A stretch of DNA of 64,000 nt from Dreissena polymorpha (lineage: Eukaryota; Mollusca; Bivalvia; Myida; Dreissenidae): NCBI RefSeq assembly GCF_020536995.1, contig NC_068369.1:22901540-22965539 (forward strand). The letters are read 5' to 3'. The notes under the pieces were generated by a model. That model searched no databases. It was not told the origin of the DNA and saw only the letters and a program-made list of their open reading frames with translations. The position numbers were made by a program, and so were the translations under genes. Numbering within the stretch: the first letter of the stretch is position 1; the number at the start of each line of letters is the position of its first letter. This document shows positions 43,938 through 56,867 of the stretch, one piece after another.

Positions 43938-45792
43938 GCCCGGTTTCGGAGAGCGCCGCTCATACATTACTATATTATAATTGTCCACAACTACTACATA
44001 ATATATTGCAAAGAAGGCACAAATAATCAGCTTTTACCACAACCTTGGTATGTGTTCAACCATAACAGTTAGTAGAAGAAATTCTTTGGAAAATAAATGA
44101 TACTTAAAGTTAAAGAAACAGCTTAAACATAGATCGTTTTTATAAACAAGGGATACAGAATGGTTGCACAATTATTATATCCACATCATGTAAATATTTT
44201 AGTAGACATGTATTTCAAGGCACCCACAATTCCTTGTATTACCCAATATCAATATTCCTTGGAAGGCACATATTTTGCAGTAAATATTATGAAGTTGCAC
44301 AAGGCATATTAGTAAAAGATAGATAAAGGCACAGAAGAAAACATGGTGAAAAAGTATGATATTAATTTCTTATGAAGAAACAATAACATAATTGGTATAA
44401 AAGGACCCGAAATGCTTAGTTTTTTTGTCACATTATCAAATAATGATAATGATCTCACATGTTTGTTCACTAAAACCTTTAAAATAAAAAATACATCTTT
44501 GGGATTTCATAAAATTAAATATAAAGCACTATTATTTCTAAAAGTATATACATAAAATATTTACATATATACAGAAATAAGCATGATTCTATGTTGTTTG
44601 TCTTAATATACATAGATAAATAAAACTATCATATAATACACAGTAAATATCGAAACCATCGACAAACATGACAAACATGCCACTTCTCTCTGTCAAAATC
44701 GGAAAAGCTCTGTTAAAGCATAGACTGTGAAATAGTGCTTGACTAACCAGAAAGCAGAATCTAAAACCAGTCAAAAATAAAATGGTTCATAGCTGCCTGA
44801 AAATAGACATGAAAGCTCTGAATGAAGTTAATTTAATTATTCCTTCTTAAAAATCTAAAACAGATGGCTATTTTTTAAATGACAAAAGGCAATACATTGA
44901 ACCGTTTTAAGGAATTGAAATACTTGCGTTTAGCATCAGTTCAAAAGTTGAAATATAAACTTTTAACCATCAAGACATTTAAGAGATTATTCGTGAAGTA
45001 AAAAAATTACATGTATCTTCATCAAAAAGCAATGTTTAAAGAAAGGTAAGGCAAATATTGTATAAGATACAATAAAGATTTTTTTTCTGAACGTTTTTAA
45101 ATAACAAAATACAACAATCTACAACACAGAATTATTGCCCTTTATATGAGAGGGGCAGTAATCTCAATATTATTTTCACCATTTTGGTATATATCACAGT
45201 CTTTCAGAGATGTTTTTCTTCACCATCGTCTATACATTAGAAAATTCAAATAGTAACTAAACTAATAAGTTACCATATGTATAAATTATTACACACCAGA
45301 TTTCTTATTTTACAGTGATTTTACAAAATAGTTCATCAAGAAAAAATATTTTTTTCCTGAAATTCTTAGAACAATTATGGTATATTTTGTGTTTGCAGAC
45401 ATGTTTCAGCTTCATTCTGACACTCTTCAGCCTCAATAATGTACACTACATGCACACTTTTCAATGAAGTAAGTTACTGGGTAAACAAACCTTACAATCC
45501 AACATTCATACCTGCACCAATTTAATAGTTACATGAACCTTTAACCTGTTGAGGGAAGGCCCATACTAAATTACAATCTTGATTTTCTTTGTCCAAAAAA
45601 AAAATTGCACACATAAATCTCGGTCTTTGCTTCAAACAAATTTCAAGATATTAAAAATAGAAATATGTTCTTCAAGAAAACTGTCTTTTGCTTTTCAAAA
45701 CATTGCCAAATATTAAGAATCTTAAATTAGCTGAAATTACATTAAAACAATAATCATGTGTATTACAATTATAAATAAGACCAAAATCTGAT

Positions 45793-45969
45793 CTACGTTT
45801 TGCACTGTTGCGCCCACTTGGGCAATATTCTACGCCTGGCATTGGTGAACCAATAGTTGATCTGGTTGATCGTCAAACCAGTCTGTTTGATCAGCATGGC
45901 CTTCTCGTCGTCATTGGGGTAGGGGTTGTCCTTGTGTTGTCGTAACCAGTCTAACATGATGGCAACCGC
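45793..45969 (-). CDS. TALE-class homeobox gene, last exon (homeodomain)
   Basis: A DNA-binding transcription factor of the three-amino-acid-loop-extension class. Acceptor tgtattccag before 45969; phase 0; TAG at 45795-45793. Encodes [20 protein letters not shown], then [20 protein letters not shown], then [18 protein letters not shown]. The helix 1 to helix 2 loop with PYP has TALE length (compare MEIS QHLTHPYPSEEQK), and NARRR follows WF. Residue 50 is Thr, whereas known metazoan TALE proteins mostly have Ile, Ala or Gly. No MEIS, PBC or IRO companion domain is visible. I infer a divergent TGIF-related or spiralian-expansion (SPILE-like) TALE gene; the subclass is uncertain. Confidence 0.9.
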   Translation of the reverse strand, partial: AVAIMLDWLRQHKDNPYPNDDEKAMLIKQTGLTINQINYWFTNARRRILPKWAQQCKT

Positions 45970-46096
45970 CTGGAATACATTTATAAGTTATTAATCACAC
46001 TTCCTTTTAAGTCATCAATCAAACTAATTTTTTTGTTCCAGTTGTGGGAACATTAATCATTCAGTTTGTTTCATTTTGACTAATTTATATAGGAAC

Positions 46097-46420
46097 CAAG
46101 AGATGTGTTTGTCAGAAACACAATGCCCCATACTGCGCCACATTGAAGCCATATATTTGACGTTTGACCTTGAAGGATGACCTTGACCTAAACCTTTCAC
46201 CACTCAAAATGTGCAGCTCCATGAGATACACAAGCATGCCAAATATCAAGTTGCTATCATCAATATTGCAAAAGTTATGACCAAGGTTTAAGTTTTGGGA
46301 CAGAATGACAGTGACAGAATGACAGAGTGACAGACAGACAGGCCAAAAACAATATACCCCCGATTATTCGATCCCGGGGGGTGAGGGGGGTGGGGGGGGG
46401 GGGGGGGGGGCAATAAAAAC
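46097..46420. mobile_element. 3'-hairpin element copy in TALE gene intron
   Basis: Starts ccaagagatgtgtttgtcag and then cacaatgccccatactgcg. Body has tgacgtttgaccttgaagga then tgaccttgacc. Carries agacagacaggccaaaaac before aatatacccccgattattcg and a long G-rich run (46371-46410). The 3' hairpin is blurred by poly(G) expansion. It inserts between the two TALE exons. Confidence 0.65.
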
Positions 46421-46775
46421 AAACAAATAGGGGGATAATTTTTTATATCAACATTCTGTTATATCATAGACTTTTATTACAGTCTATATTGAAAATTAAC
46501 CAAGGTCAGATAGTGGGTAAACAAAATATGCAAAACATAAGGATTTGTCTCCCTTGAACAATAATGCTACAATGCATTCTATGGCAAAACATTATTTATT
46601 TAGGAACTCCCTTTCTTTTTTCAAGTGTAAATCTGATGTATTTTACAATGCTTATTGGACATCTAACAGGTAGCAAATGAATAAGGATTAATCAGCTAAT
46701 TTAGGCATTGTATGCTATAATAGTCAATTTCTTTTTATTGATTTTTTACTTCGCCCGTTAGAGTCCTGTACAAAC

Positions 46776-46958
46776 CTCTTTTGGCAGACTTGGGTGTTTC
46801 TTGGACTCTGGCTTGCCGGGATGACTGCTGCTACTGACAATGCTACCACAATCGCTGGCCGTGTCGAAATCCACCATGAGCTTGAAGCCTGGAGACATCA
46901 TGCCTCCGAACTCCAGACCTTTCTTGGCTTGTGGGGAGTACATCATGTCCGAATGCAT
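46776..46958 (-). CDS. TALE-class homeobox gene, exon before the homeodomain
   Basis: Acceptor ctgctttgtttcag ends at 46959 and the exon begins exactly with ATG. The donor GTTTGT starts at 46775, and phase 0 matches the homeodomain exon. Encodes [20 protein letters not shown], then a Ser-rich stretch ending KKHPSLPKE. The KKHPSLPKE tail supplies the N-terminal arm of the homeodomain (compare KRRGNLPKE in TGIF), which confirms the join. If the ATG is the start, the whole protein is only 119 residues. Otherwise the Met is internal and further exons lie upstream. Confidence 0.82.
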
Positions 46959-47950
46959 CTGAAACAAAGCAGGAAACAACATTCACAACACACTGAATAC
47001 TGTGGAAGCTGTTTTTTTTCTTTTTCAGCAGGGATAGTTAACAATAATAATAACTAGAGCTTTGTCACAGACGTGACGAATACCCCCACATGCCGCATTG
47101 ACACATATTTTGCATGTTGTCTTCACAAAAAAAGGCGAAAACCATGCTCAATTTTTAAAACGCACTAAGTGACCCCTTGACCTAGTTTTTGACCCAGAAA
47201 GGCCCATGTTCTAACTTGGCCTTAAGATCATCTCCATAAAACTTCTGACCAAGTTTGGTGAAGATCGGATGTAAACTACTTGAATTAGAGAGCGGACACC
47301 ATGCTGAATGTTAAAAAATGAACTAAGTGACCCCTTGACCTAGTTTTAGGCCCGAAATGGCACATGTTCAAACTTGTCCTAAAAATCATTTAGATAAAAC
47401 TTGTGACCAAGTTGGGTGAGGATTGGATGAAAACTACTTGAATTAGAGAGCAGACAATGGTGAGGTTTAAAACGCACTAAGATACCCTGTCAAATAGTTT
47501 TTGACCTGGCATGACCCATATTCAAACTTGACCTAGATATCATCTAGATACAACTTCTGACCAAGTTTGGTGAAGATTGGATGATAACTACTTGAATTAG
47601 AGAGCAGACAACATTGTGATGTTTAAAACGCACTAAGTGACCCCGTGACCTTGTTTTTGACTATGACCCATATTATAACTTGCCACTAAGTGACACCGTG
47701 ACCTAGATTTTGACCCGGCATGGCCCATGTTCGACTTGACCTACACATCATCTAGTTACAACTTCTGACCAAGTGTGGTGAAGATCGGATTTAAACTACT
47801 TGAAATAGAGAGCGGACACCATGCTCAATGTGTTAAATGTACTAAGTGACCCTGTGACCTAGTTTTTGATCTGGCATGGCCCATGTTCGAACTTGGCCTT
47901 CAGATCATCTAGATAAAACTTCTGACCAAGTTTGGTGAAGATCAGATGAT

Positions 47951-49736
47951 GGCCCTAGTTCGCTCACCTGAGAGGAGTCGGTTCATTCAATCTTTACCAA
48001 ACGTCAAACTTGATCTAGATATTGTCCAGACAAACATCCTGGCCAAGTTTCATCATTATTGAACCAAAACTCTGGCATATGGAGTGATTTTGTTTTTGTA
48101 AGATTTGATCTGGTGACCTTTATTTTGAGTAGAACCCCTTACCAAACATTAAACTTTGCTTACAAAAATAAATATTATGACCAAGATTCATAAAATCTGA
48201 ATCAAAATTGTGACCTCTAGAGTGTTTACAAGGATTTTGTATAATATAATGAAATTTTGGACAATCTAAGGGCAATAATTATGGCATTAATAATGTGATA
48301 TATATAAAATCAATCTTTCCACCAAGTTTCATGATGATTGGGCTAAACATGTGACTTGTAGAGTGTTCACAAGCTTTTTTTACTATATAAATATAAGAAA
48401 ACTGCCCCCCCCGGCAGCCATGTTATTCAACTGACCGGAACCATTTTCAAACTCAACTCTCATATCAAGGAAACAAATGTTCTGACCAAATTTCATGAAC
48501 ATTGGGCCAAAAATGTGTCTTCTAGAGTGTTCACATGTTTTCACTATATACATATAGAGAAAAATGCCCCACCCACTGGCGGCCATGTTTTTTCACCAAT
48601 CTGGACCATTTTCGAACTCGTCCAAGATATCAATAAAACCAATGTTTTGACCAACTTTCATGATGATTGGGCAAAAATTGTGACCTCAAGAGTGTTTACA
48701 AGGTTTCTCAATAGCCAAATAAGGAAAACTGCCCCCCCCCCTGGCAGCCATGTTATTTAACTGACCGGAACCATTTTCAAACTCAACTCTCATATCAAGG
48801 AAACAAATGTTCTGACCAAATTTCATGAAAATTGGGCAAAAAATGTGACTTCTAGAGTGTTCACATGTTTTCACTATATACATATAGAGAAAATGCCCCA
48901 CCCACTGGCGGCCATGTTTTTTCACCGATCTGGACCATTTTCGAACTCGTCCAAGATATCAATAAAACCAATGTTTTGACCAACTTTCATGATGATTGGG
49001 CAAAGATTGTGACTTCTAGAGTGTTTACAACGTTTCTCAATAGCCAAATAAGGAAAACTGCCCCCCTCCCCCCTGGCAGCCATGTTATTCGACTGACCAG
49101 AACCATTTTCAAACTCAACTCTCATATCAAGGAAACAAATGTTCTGACCAAATTTCATGAAAATTGGGCCAAAAATGTGACTTCTAGAGTGTTCACAGGT
49201 TTTCACTATATACATATAGAGAAAAATGCCCCGCCCACTGGCGGCCATGTTTTTTCACCGATCTGGACCATTTTCGAACTCGTCCGAGATATCAATAAAA
49301 CCAATGTTTTGACCAACTTTCATGATGATTGGACAAAAATTGTGACTTCTAGAGTGTTTACAAGGTTTCTCTATAACCAAATAAGGAAAACTGCCCCGCC
49401 CATTGGCCATGTTTTTCAACGGACCGGAACCACTTTTGAACTCAACCAACATATCATTAAGACAAACATTTTGACAAAGTTATATGAAGATTGGGCATGA
49501 AATGTGACACTACAGTGTTTACAAGTTTTTTTTTTTTTACCTAGTGACCTAGTTTTTGACCCGGCACGACCCAGTTTCAAACTTGACAGAGATTTTATTG
49601 GGACAAAGCTTCTGACCAAGTTTCATGAAGATCGGACAATAAATTTGGCCCCTAGAGTGTTTACGAACAAATGTGGACGGACGGACAACGGACAAAGACC
49701 GGTCACAAAAGCTCAACTGCGCAATCAGGTGAGCTA
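47951..49736. mobile_element. Family C 3'-hairpin element nested in the outer element
   Basis: The 5' side contains gttcgctcacctgagagg and the 3' side ends caatcaggtgagctaa, giving the pair GCTCACCTGA/TCAGGTGAGC. The interior (48380-49450) is tandem units of about 165 bp in two alternating forms, containing ggcggccatgttttttcacc or ggcagccatgttattc. Open frames across it are repeat shadows. Just before the 3' end is acggacggacaacggacaaa, the counterpart of the gacaga runs in other families. The exact left border is uncertain. Confidence 0.65.
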
Positions 49737-50092
49737 ACAAGAGCACCGCCTTGCGGGTGCAGACCGCTCATCTATTTTCTTTTTAAAGGTGAAGGGACTC
49801 TCATTTTCAATCACAAAGGAGGGAGGAGTGGAGTGAAGAGGGGTGTATAGTGTGGGGTTGTGGACATTTATTACATTATCTTCCAAAAAAGCGAAAAAAA
49901 AAAAAATAAATAAAAAAATCGGGGGGGGGGGGGGGGGTATAGTGTGAGGGTGTGGTGATAATTTGTGAGATGATCTTAAAAAAAAAAAAAAAAAAAAAAA
50001 AATTAAAAAAAAAAATTTGGGGGGGGGGGGGGGGGTGGGGGGGTGGGGTGGGGGTATAGTGTGAGGGTGTGGTGGTCATTTGTGAGATGATC

Positions 50093-50123
<31 letters not shown>

Positions 50124-51371
50124 TTAGGGGGGGGGGGGGGAGGGGGGGGGAGGGCACGGGGGATGGTTTGGGTGAAGTCTATTGTGGTATGTCAGGTAAG
50201 AGTAGTTTCATCAAAGTATCAATCAAATCTAATCATAAATAAAGAAGTTATGGCAATTTTAGCAAAATTTAATAATTTGACCTTGAGAGTCAAGGTCATT
50301 CAAAGGTCAAAGTAAAATTCAAGTTGCCAGGTACAGTAACCTCATGATAGCATGTAAGTATTTGAAGTTTGAAAGCAATAGCCTTGATACTTCGAGTGGA
50401 TCGAAACACAAAATTTAACCATATATTAAAAGTTACTAAGTCAAAAAAGGGCCATAATTCCGTAACAATGACAACCAGAGTTATGCAACTTGTCCTTTTA
50501 CTGTACCCTTATGATAGTTTGTGAGTGTTCCAAGTATGAAAGCAATATCTATGATACTTTAGGGGTAAAGTGACCAAAACATAAATCTTAACCAAATTTT
50601 CAATTTTCTAAGTATAAAGGGCCCATAATTCCGTCCAAATGCCAGTCAGAGTTACATAACTTTGCCTGCACCGTCCCCTTATGATAGTTCATAAATCTTG
50701 CAAGTATGAAAGCAATAGCTTTGATACTGTAGGAATAAAGTGGACCTAAACACAAAACTTAATCAAATTTTCAATTTTCTAAGTATAAAAAGGGCACATA
50801 ATTCTGTCAAAATGCCAGTCAGAGTTACATTACTTTGCCTGCACAGTCCCCTTATGATAGTTAGTAAGTGTTGCAAGTATGAAAGCAATAGCTTTGATGC
50901 TTAAGGAATAAAATGGACCTAAACACAAAACTTAACCAAAATTGTCAATTTTCTAAGTATAAAAAGGGCACATAATTCTGTCAAAATGCATGCCAGAGTT
51001 ATCTAACTTTGCCTGCCCAGTCCCCTCATGATAGTAAGTAAGTGTACCAAGTTTGAATGCAATAGCATTGATACTTACTGAGAAAAGTGGAACTAAACGC
51101 AAAACTTAACCAAAATTTGCAATTTTTTAAGTATAAAAAGGGCACATAATTCTGTCAAAATGCACGCCAGAGTTATCTAACTTTGCCTGCCTAGTCCCCT
51201 CATGATAGTAAGTAAGTGTACCAAGTTTGAATGCAATAGCATTGATACTTTCTGAGAAAAGTGGACCTAAACGCAAAACTTAACCGGACGCCGACGCCAA
51301 CGCCAACGCCGACGCCGACGCCAAGGTGATGACAATAGCTCATAATTTTTTTTCAAAAAATAGATGAGCTA
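49737..51371. mobile_element. Family B element, copy 2
   Basis: Same start (aacaagagcaccgccttgcg) and end (aaaatagatgagcta) as the copy at 15311-17343, with long poly(A) and poly(G) runs at 49895-50150 and fewer 172-bp units. It is adjacent to the family C end with no gap, so it inserted at or next to that terminus. Confidence 0.8.
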
Positions 51372-52411
51372 AAAATGCACTAAGTGACCCCCTGACCTAG
51401 TTTTTGACCCAGCAAGGCCCATGTTCAAACTTGGCCTTATGATCATCTAGATACAACTTCTGACCAAGTTTGGTGAAGATCGGATGAAAACTACTTAAAT
51501 TAGAGAGCAGACAACATGCAGAATGTTTAAAACTCACTAAGTGACCCCGTGACCTAATTTTTCACCCGGCAAGGCCCATGTCGAACTTGGCCTAGACATC
51601 ATGTAGATAAACTTCTGACCAAGTTTGGTGAAGATCGATGAAAACTACTTGAAATAGAGAGCGGACAACATGCTGAATGTTTAAAACGCACTAAGTGACC
51701 CTGTGACCTAGCTTTTGACCCGGCAAGGCCCATGTCGAACTTGGCCTAGACATCATGTAGATACAACTTCTGACCAAGTTTGGTGAAGATCGGATGAAAA
51801 CTACTTGAATTAGAGAGCGGACACTTAATACGGACCGAAAGACAGACCGACAGACAAGTTCACTCCTATATACCCCCTTAAACTTCGTTTGTGGGGGTAT
51901 AATTAAAAGAGATGTGCTTTTTGTAACACCTAAGGGGGGTAAGGTAAAATACTTTAACCCTGGTACAAGGGGTCTCACTGGGGGGGGGGGGGGGCACTTT
52001 TTTAACAGGTCTAAAAATGTTAATAACTAGTTGTAAAATTACATTGGCATTAAAACTGAGGCAAGGAGCTAAATTGATGTAAAATCACACCCCTGTAGGT
52101 ATGAATGCAAAATATGGCACTGAAAAAAAAAACCATTGGAGATCAAGCTTCCATTTAGCATAATTATATTTGATGATAATTTCAGCAAGAACAGGCTGTG
52201 TGAACATTACAACTGCATAATATACTCTCTCTCCCCTCTGTTTTTTTTGTGAGGGGTAGGAGGGGGGGGGGGTTAAATTTTAATAGACTTATTCCAAGAG
52301 GCAGACTTTCTGGCTCCTACCCAACTTCCTCAGTTGTAACAAGTAAGACACACTTCCCCACAGAAATAGATCTGGAACCTGTGGACTTTAATTAATTACA
52401 CTTGTAAATAC

Positions 52412-52554
52412 CTGCAAACATGTTCATAGCTTTCAATAACCCTTTCAAACATTTGATTGATCCCCAATACAGAGGCACTGTTTTCAAAGACTTGCCTATT
52501 GATTATAGCAGGTACAATTTTCACCGTTTTCCAATCAATTGCATAATCTCTATA
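52412..52554 (-). CDS. Candidate internal exon of unknown family
   Basis: A good acceptor (gtttttcacacag) precedes 52554 and a good donor (tgcag, then GTATTT) follows 52412. The 143-nt frame encodes YRDYAIDWKTVKIVPAIINR, then QVFENSASVLGINQMFERVI, then ESYEHVCR. Composition is exon-like with no repeats. It lies 5.5 kb upstream of the TALE exon on the same strand, so it may be an upstream exon of that gene. However, it leaves in phase 2 while the next known exon needs phase 0, so another exon would be required. I do not recognise the domain. Confidence 0.5.
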
Positions 52555-54264
52555 CTGTGTGAAAAACATTGAGTGGGGGAAAGTATTAGAAAGAACTTTC
52601 TTTTTAAAATAAAACACAGATCACTGTTACACAGAGCTGTGAAATTTTCACATATTGTAAATTTATTGACATGAATTCAATCCATGACATGAATTCAATC
52701 CAAACAACAAATAGTCAAAGTTTCAGGGCTTTTTTTCCCTGAAATATTTATTGCAGGTTTTTCTAGTTCACCAGTATTTCTGGTGAAATGAACATTCAAG
52801 AAAATTCATAAAAAAAGATTTTGCAATAAATATTCATTTTAATAGACAAAATATAATCAAATGAAACAAACTATAAGGTATTATGCTCTCACCCCACGTT
52901 ACACATATTATTGCTAAAATTGCGGCCACTTAGTCGGCGTAGCCAATATTATTGAATTGTACAGTGGTAAATATTAAATTACCTTAACTGAACACACGAG
53001 TACTTAAACAATACATTGCTGGTATGTGTAAATGCTCTTTATTGTACTACTTGGCATCGTCCAACTCCTGCTTTTGAACATATTTGTTGTTTGTTGCTGA
53101 GCTTAAATTGAAAATATAATGCAATTTCAGGGAAGATTTTTCGATCATCCCATTATCAGCAGATGCAATAAAAAAATATATCAAGATATCAAGGCGAAAT
53201 GCAATGTATATTTTTCCATTTTTTATTGTAATATACAAGATACATTGCATATTTAATACATCGCATGAAATTTACCATTGAAAACCATACTTTAAAAAAT
53301 ATCTACCTCAATCATTCAAACAAACTGGCTCAATTTCATTAATGGATTATTTGATTGTCCGTTTACAACATTCATCACTAACTTTTCCATACACTATGGT
53401 AGTTTGCTTTTTGCTTGATGGATCTCTATGCACCCAGAAAGTGACACATATTGCATTTCGGATGATTATAAATCAAACTTTACTCCTCATCTAGGAAATG
53501 GCCACCATGTTCATTATGGGATTTCAATTATCAGGATGCAAAACATTCTCTTATGAGGTGAAACTCAGTGTAAAGAATGTTTAAAGTGCATACCGCAATC
53601 AAAGCCACAAACTCAATCACTTAAACATTAACATGGTTTGTACAATCACAAACATATACTTAAATTTTATTGAAATATTTCAATGTGTGCGCTCTTCCTA
53701 ACGTAAACATGTAAGAAAACATGCAATACAGGTAATTCTAGTACAATTTCCATGTAATTAATATAATTTTATTAAAGTGAAATGTCACAATATCAAGACA
53801 AACAACAGCAGCAGCATTAGCAGCAGCGACTGCAACACCAACTACAACCAGTGGATAGAAACTGTGTTTGTGTCCTCGATCACAAGCGGATACAATATTT
53901 CCTCCCTAACACTTCTATAGGATTGATTCAACATTATATTCGAGAGCTTAATTGATTACTGTAGCACCTTGCTCATGTTAATTCAATATCAGAGCGGAAA
54001 ATAACACTTAAAAGCTTGATTAAGGACTGCTACATTGCAACGCTGTCATATTTTATTAATGATTATACATAAATGGCATGTATATTTTTAACAAATTTGC
54101 ATTTGCATGAATAACTAGGTAATTTAACAAATGGTACGGAGAAAAAGCATTTGGATTGAATATAACTTTCTCTAGGGAAAAACAGAAACAATATTAGCGA
54201 TGTTTGCTTTGTTTATTCAACTGAATCTTCTTAAATAAATCAAGAGTCTCTGATAGCATCATTT
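52555..54264. other. AT-rich non-coding sequence
   Basis: Nothing supported except a short cagcag/gcagca run near 53806-53830 and a cagggcttttttt motif at 52724, which recurs at 57776 and may mark the end of another small repeat. Confidence 0.4.
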
Positions 54265-54434
54265 AGCCCGTTCCTTCATAAGAAGCAAAGTGAAAATGGC
54301 TTTTGCAACCAGCTTTAAAGCAGAACAGCCTGCGAGTAACTCGCAGCCTGTTCATGTTTTATGCTGTTTGCTGCTCATCAGTAACTAAGGGTTGGAAATG
54401 TAGCCTTTAAAATTTGAAATCAGTAAGAAAGGTA
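54265..54434. mobile_element. MITE family 3, copy 2
   Basis: Inverse-orientation copy with ttcataagaagcaaagtgaa at one end, central gaacagcctgcgagtaactc hairpin, tgctgtttgctgctcatcag and a tail ending agtaagaaagg. Confidence 0.75.
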
Positions 54435-55491
54435 TTTAATTATATTTAACTTTCTATGGGACTACAAATGGGATAAAAACACTGAATTTTATCATGTTTG
54501 CATGGACGCAACTTTTTTTTTCCCACAATTTTGGAAGTCTTTTGGTGTCTCAATTTTTCTCAACTTTGAAAAAAATGGTGATTTATTTTTTTCCACAAAT
54601 TTAGAATTCAACCGCAAAAACACAAAGATGCAAAAAAGACCCTGCATGTATGTCAAAAGTAAACAATTTATACATAAAAGTAATTGTCCTCTATTTGTTG
54701 AGACATATTCCATGGGCATTGATAGCAGGAAACAACAGTAATAAAATCATATTCATGGTCTCATAGTTGTTCATCAAGTCGCTCTTAAAGGTGCTTAAAG
54801 CAATAGCTGGTGTTTTGCACTATCACTGACTAAATTGGCTGTCCACTTAATGCGCTATCATAACATCAAAAATGACAGTAAAATCTTTACAAGCATTTAT
54901 GATTAATAATACCTGACAGAAGCAATTGTTTTGTGACCAAATACATTTTAACATGTCCATTCTAGCAGCAATTATAGTAATAATAACATAAAGCTAAAAT
55001 AATGGCTTTCAAGTACTGTTATAGTAATTACTGTCCAAAGCATAAGCAGCATAAATTGTTTAGTTTGTTTAAGTATTTATGAAATCTGAATTTCTCTTAG
55101 GACTTTTTGTGTTTGAACTTAAGAAGCTTTACCCCCAAGCCATGCATTTTACACAAAGGAATTTAAAATCATCTGGGTCTATTGATAAACTCATGTCACT
55201 TAATTATGCAAATGAATACAATTTCAGTGTGTCTTTTAAACATTATGTAGATGAAGATTGCATCATACCTAAAAGTATTCTTTCTTTTCTGAATGTATTA
55301 GCATTTAATATAATAAGCAATTAATACAAAGTGAAAGAGAAGTGTTTTATATCATTCATTGACAATGGTTTAACTAAAACTATCCAAAAAGCATGATATA
55401 AAACAGTGTATCAAAATATTTGACCATGCTGTAAATTGTATAACTTTTTCTAACTTGTTTGTATATTTAGTTGACCATTTTTTTCAGATAA

Positions 55492-55820
55492 AACAAGAGC
55501 TGTCACCATAGGATTACATATGCCCCCTATAAACGCTTTGATAGAAGTTATGAGCATTTTTCGAAACCTAAACGCAGATTTTGAAACCTAAATGCGGACC
55601 CTTAGTTCAAAGTCAAGGTCACAGGGGTCAAAATTTGTGTGTGTATGGCAAGGCCTTGTCCATATACACATGCATACTAACTATGAAGGTTATTTCTCAA
55701 GGGACATAGAAGTTATGAGCACTTTTTCGAAACCCAAACGCAAAGTGTGACGGACAGACAGACGGATAGACAGACAGACAGTGCGATCACTATATGCCCT
55801 CCTTTGAGGGCATTTAAAAA
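55492..55820. mobile_element. 3'-hairpin element (ATGCCCCC family), copy 2
   Basis: Close copy of 19540-19846: start acaagagctgtcaccatagg, then atatgccccctata; a gacagacagacgg/gacagacaga run; end tatgccctcctttgagggca then tttaaaaa. Confidence 0.75.
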
Positions 55821-56446
55821 TACATTTAAAACAACTACAACCAAATCTTGAAAACAAGAAAACCCCAAAACAGAACAATCCACCATGCAAGTTTACAAAG
55901 ACTGTGCCTGCAGATCTGAGAGGCCCATTTTACAATATCCTTTCTAGGGTTAAGCTGCACCACTTAAAAAGCTGCCCATCCTTAAGGAGGAATAGTGCCG
56001 GAAATTCCTCCCCAATGTAAATAGTAACAAGTTTTCAAGTGCTTCCAACAACCGGTCAATCAGCCTCTCTCAAAGGCTCTTCACTTGAAGGCCCTTCTCT
56101 TGCACACTTATCAATTCATGCTTTCCTGGCCATTAACTGTTTTTAAATTACCTACTTCATTTAGATTCCTCATTAAATTAAAGGGATGGATGCAATGTTC
56201 TTGAACAAACCAGGAAATCCTCTGTAACATTATCACTGGCAAAAACACCACTTGGACCTTGTGGTGCATTATTTCACACTATTTTAAGGTTTATCACTGG
56301 CAAAAACACCAATTGGAGCTTGTGGTGCATTCTTTCACGCTACTTTAAGCCAAAAAACCCTAAATATTTGAGTAAAAATATTTCTGTCACTGCTTTTGTG
56401 ATACATGTATTTGATAAACAATTTAAAAAATCAAAAACAGAATAAA

Positions 56447-56842
56447 AACAAGAAACCGTCGGAAAATCATCCGACCAGAACCCACTGATAATATGCACAT
56501 CTCCTCTTGGTAGTGAAGCTTCCCATAAAGTTTCATTGAATTCCGGTCATTAGTTGCTGAGAAATAGCCCGGACAAGAATTGCACTAAATGTACAGTTTA
56601 TGGAAAATTTCAAAGGACCATAACTCTGTGAAAAATCATCCGACCAGAACCCGCTGATAATATGCACTTCTCCTCTTGGTAGTGAAGCTTCCCATAAAGT
56701 TTAATTGAATTCCGGTCATTAGTTGCTGAGAAATAGCCCGGACAAAAATTGTGCAGGGACAGACAGACAGACAGACGCACACACAGACAGACGAAGCGGT
56801 GACTGTATGCTCCCTCCAAAATAAATTTTGGGGGAGCATAAT
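56447..56842. mobile_element. 3'-hairpin element (GGGGGAGCATA family)
   Basis: Two nearly identical body units (about 56455-56580 and 56625-56755) contain aaatcatccgaccagaaccc and cggtcattagttgctgagaa. The end has a (gaca)n run, then tatgctccctccaaaataaa then ttttgggggagcata. Non-coding. Confidence 0.72.
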
Positions 56843-56867
56843 GATAAGACCTACAGCTACTGGTATG

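Larger units (their letters stand above)
47053..51903. mobile_element. Composite: GGGGGTAT-family 3'-hairpin element with two nested insertions
   Basis: The outer element starts taactagagctttgtcacag then gacgaatacccccacatgcc. It consists of repeats of about 135-150 bp with tgacctagtttttgaccc and cttctgaccaagtttggtga. After the insertions it resumes at about 51372 and ends tatataccccc...cgtttgtgggggtataa at 51903. ATACCCCCAC and GTGGGGGTAT are the matching subterminal repeats. Insertions: family C (about 47951-49736) and family B (49737-51371). Confidence 0.7.

Noticed and set aside
48383-49500. Open frames of 65-211 codons on both strands suggesting a gene family
   Set aside because: They are shadows of the 165-bp tandem units inside the family C element; the same phrases recur in every unit and on both strands.
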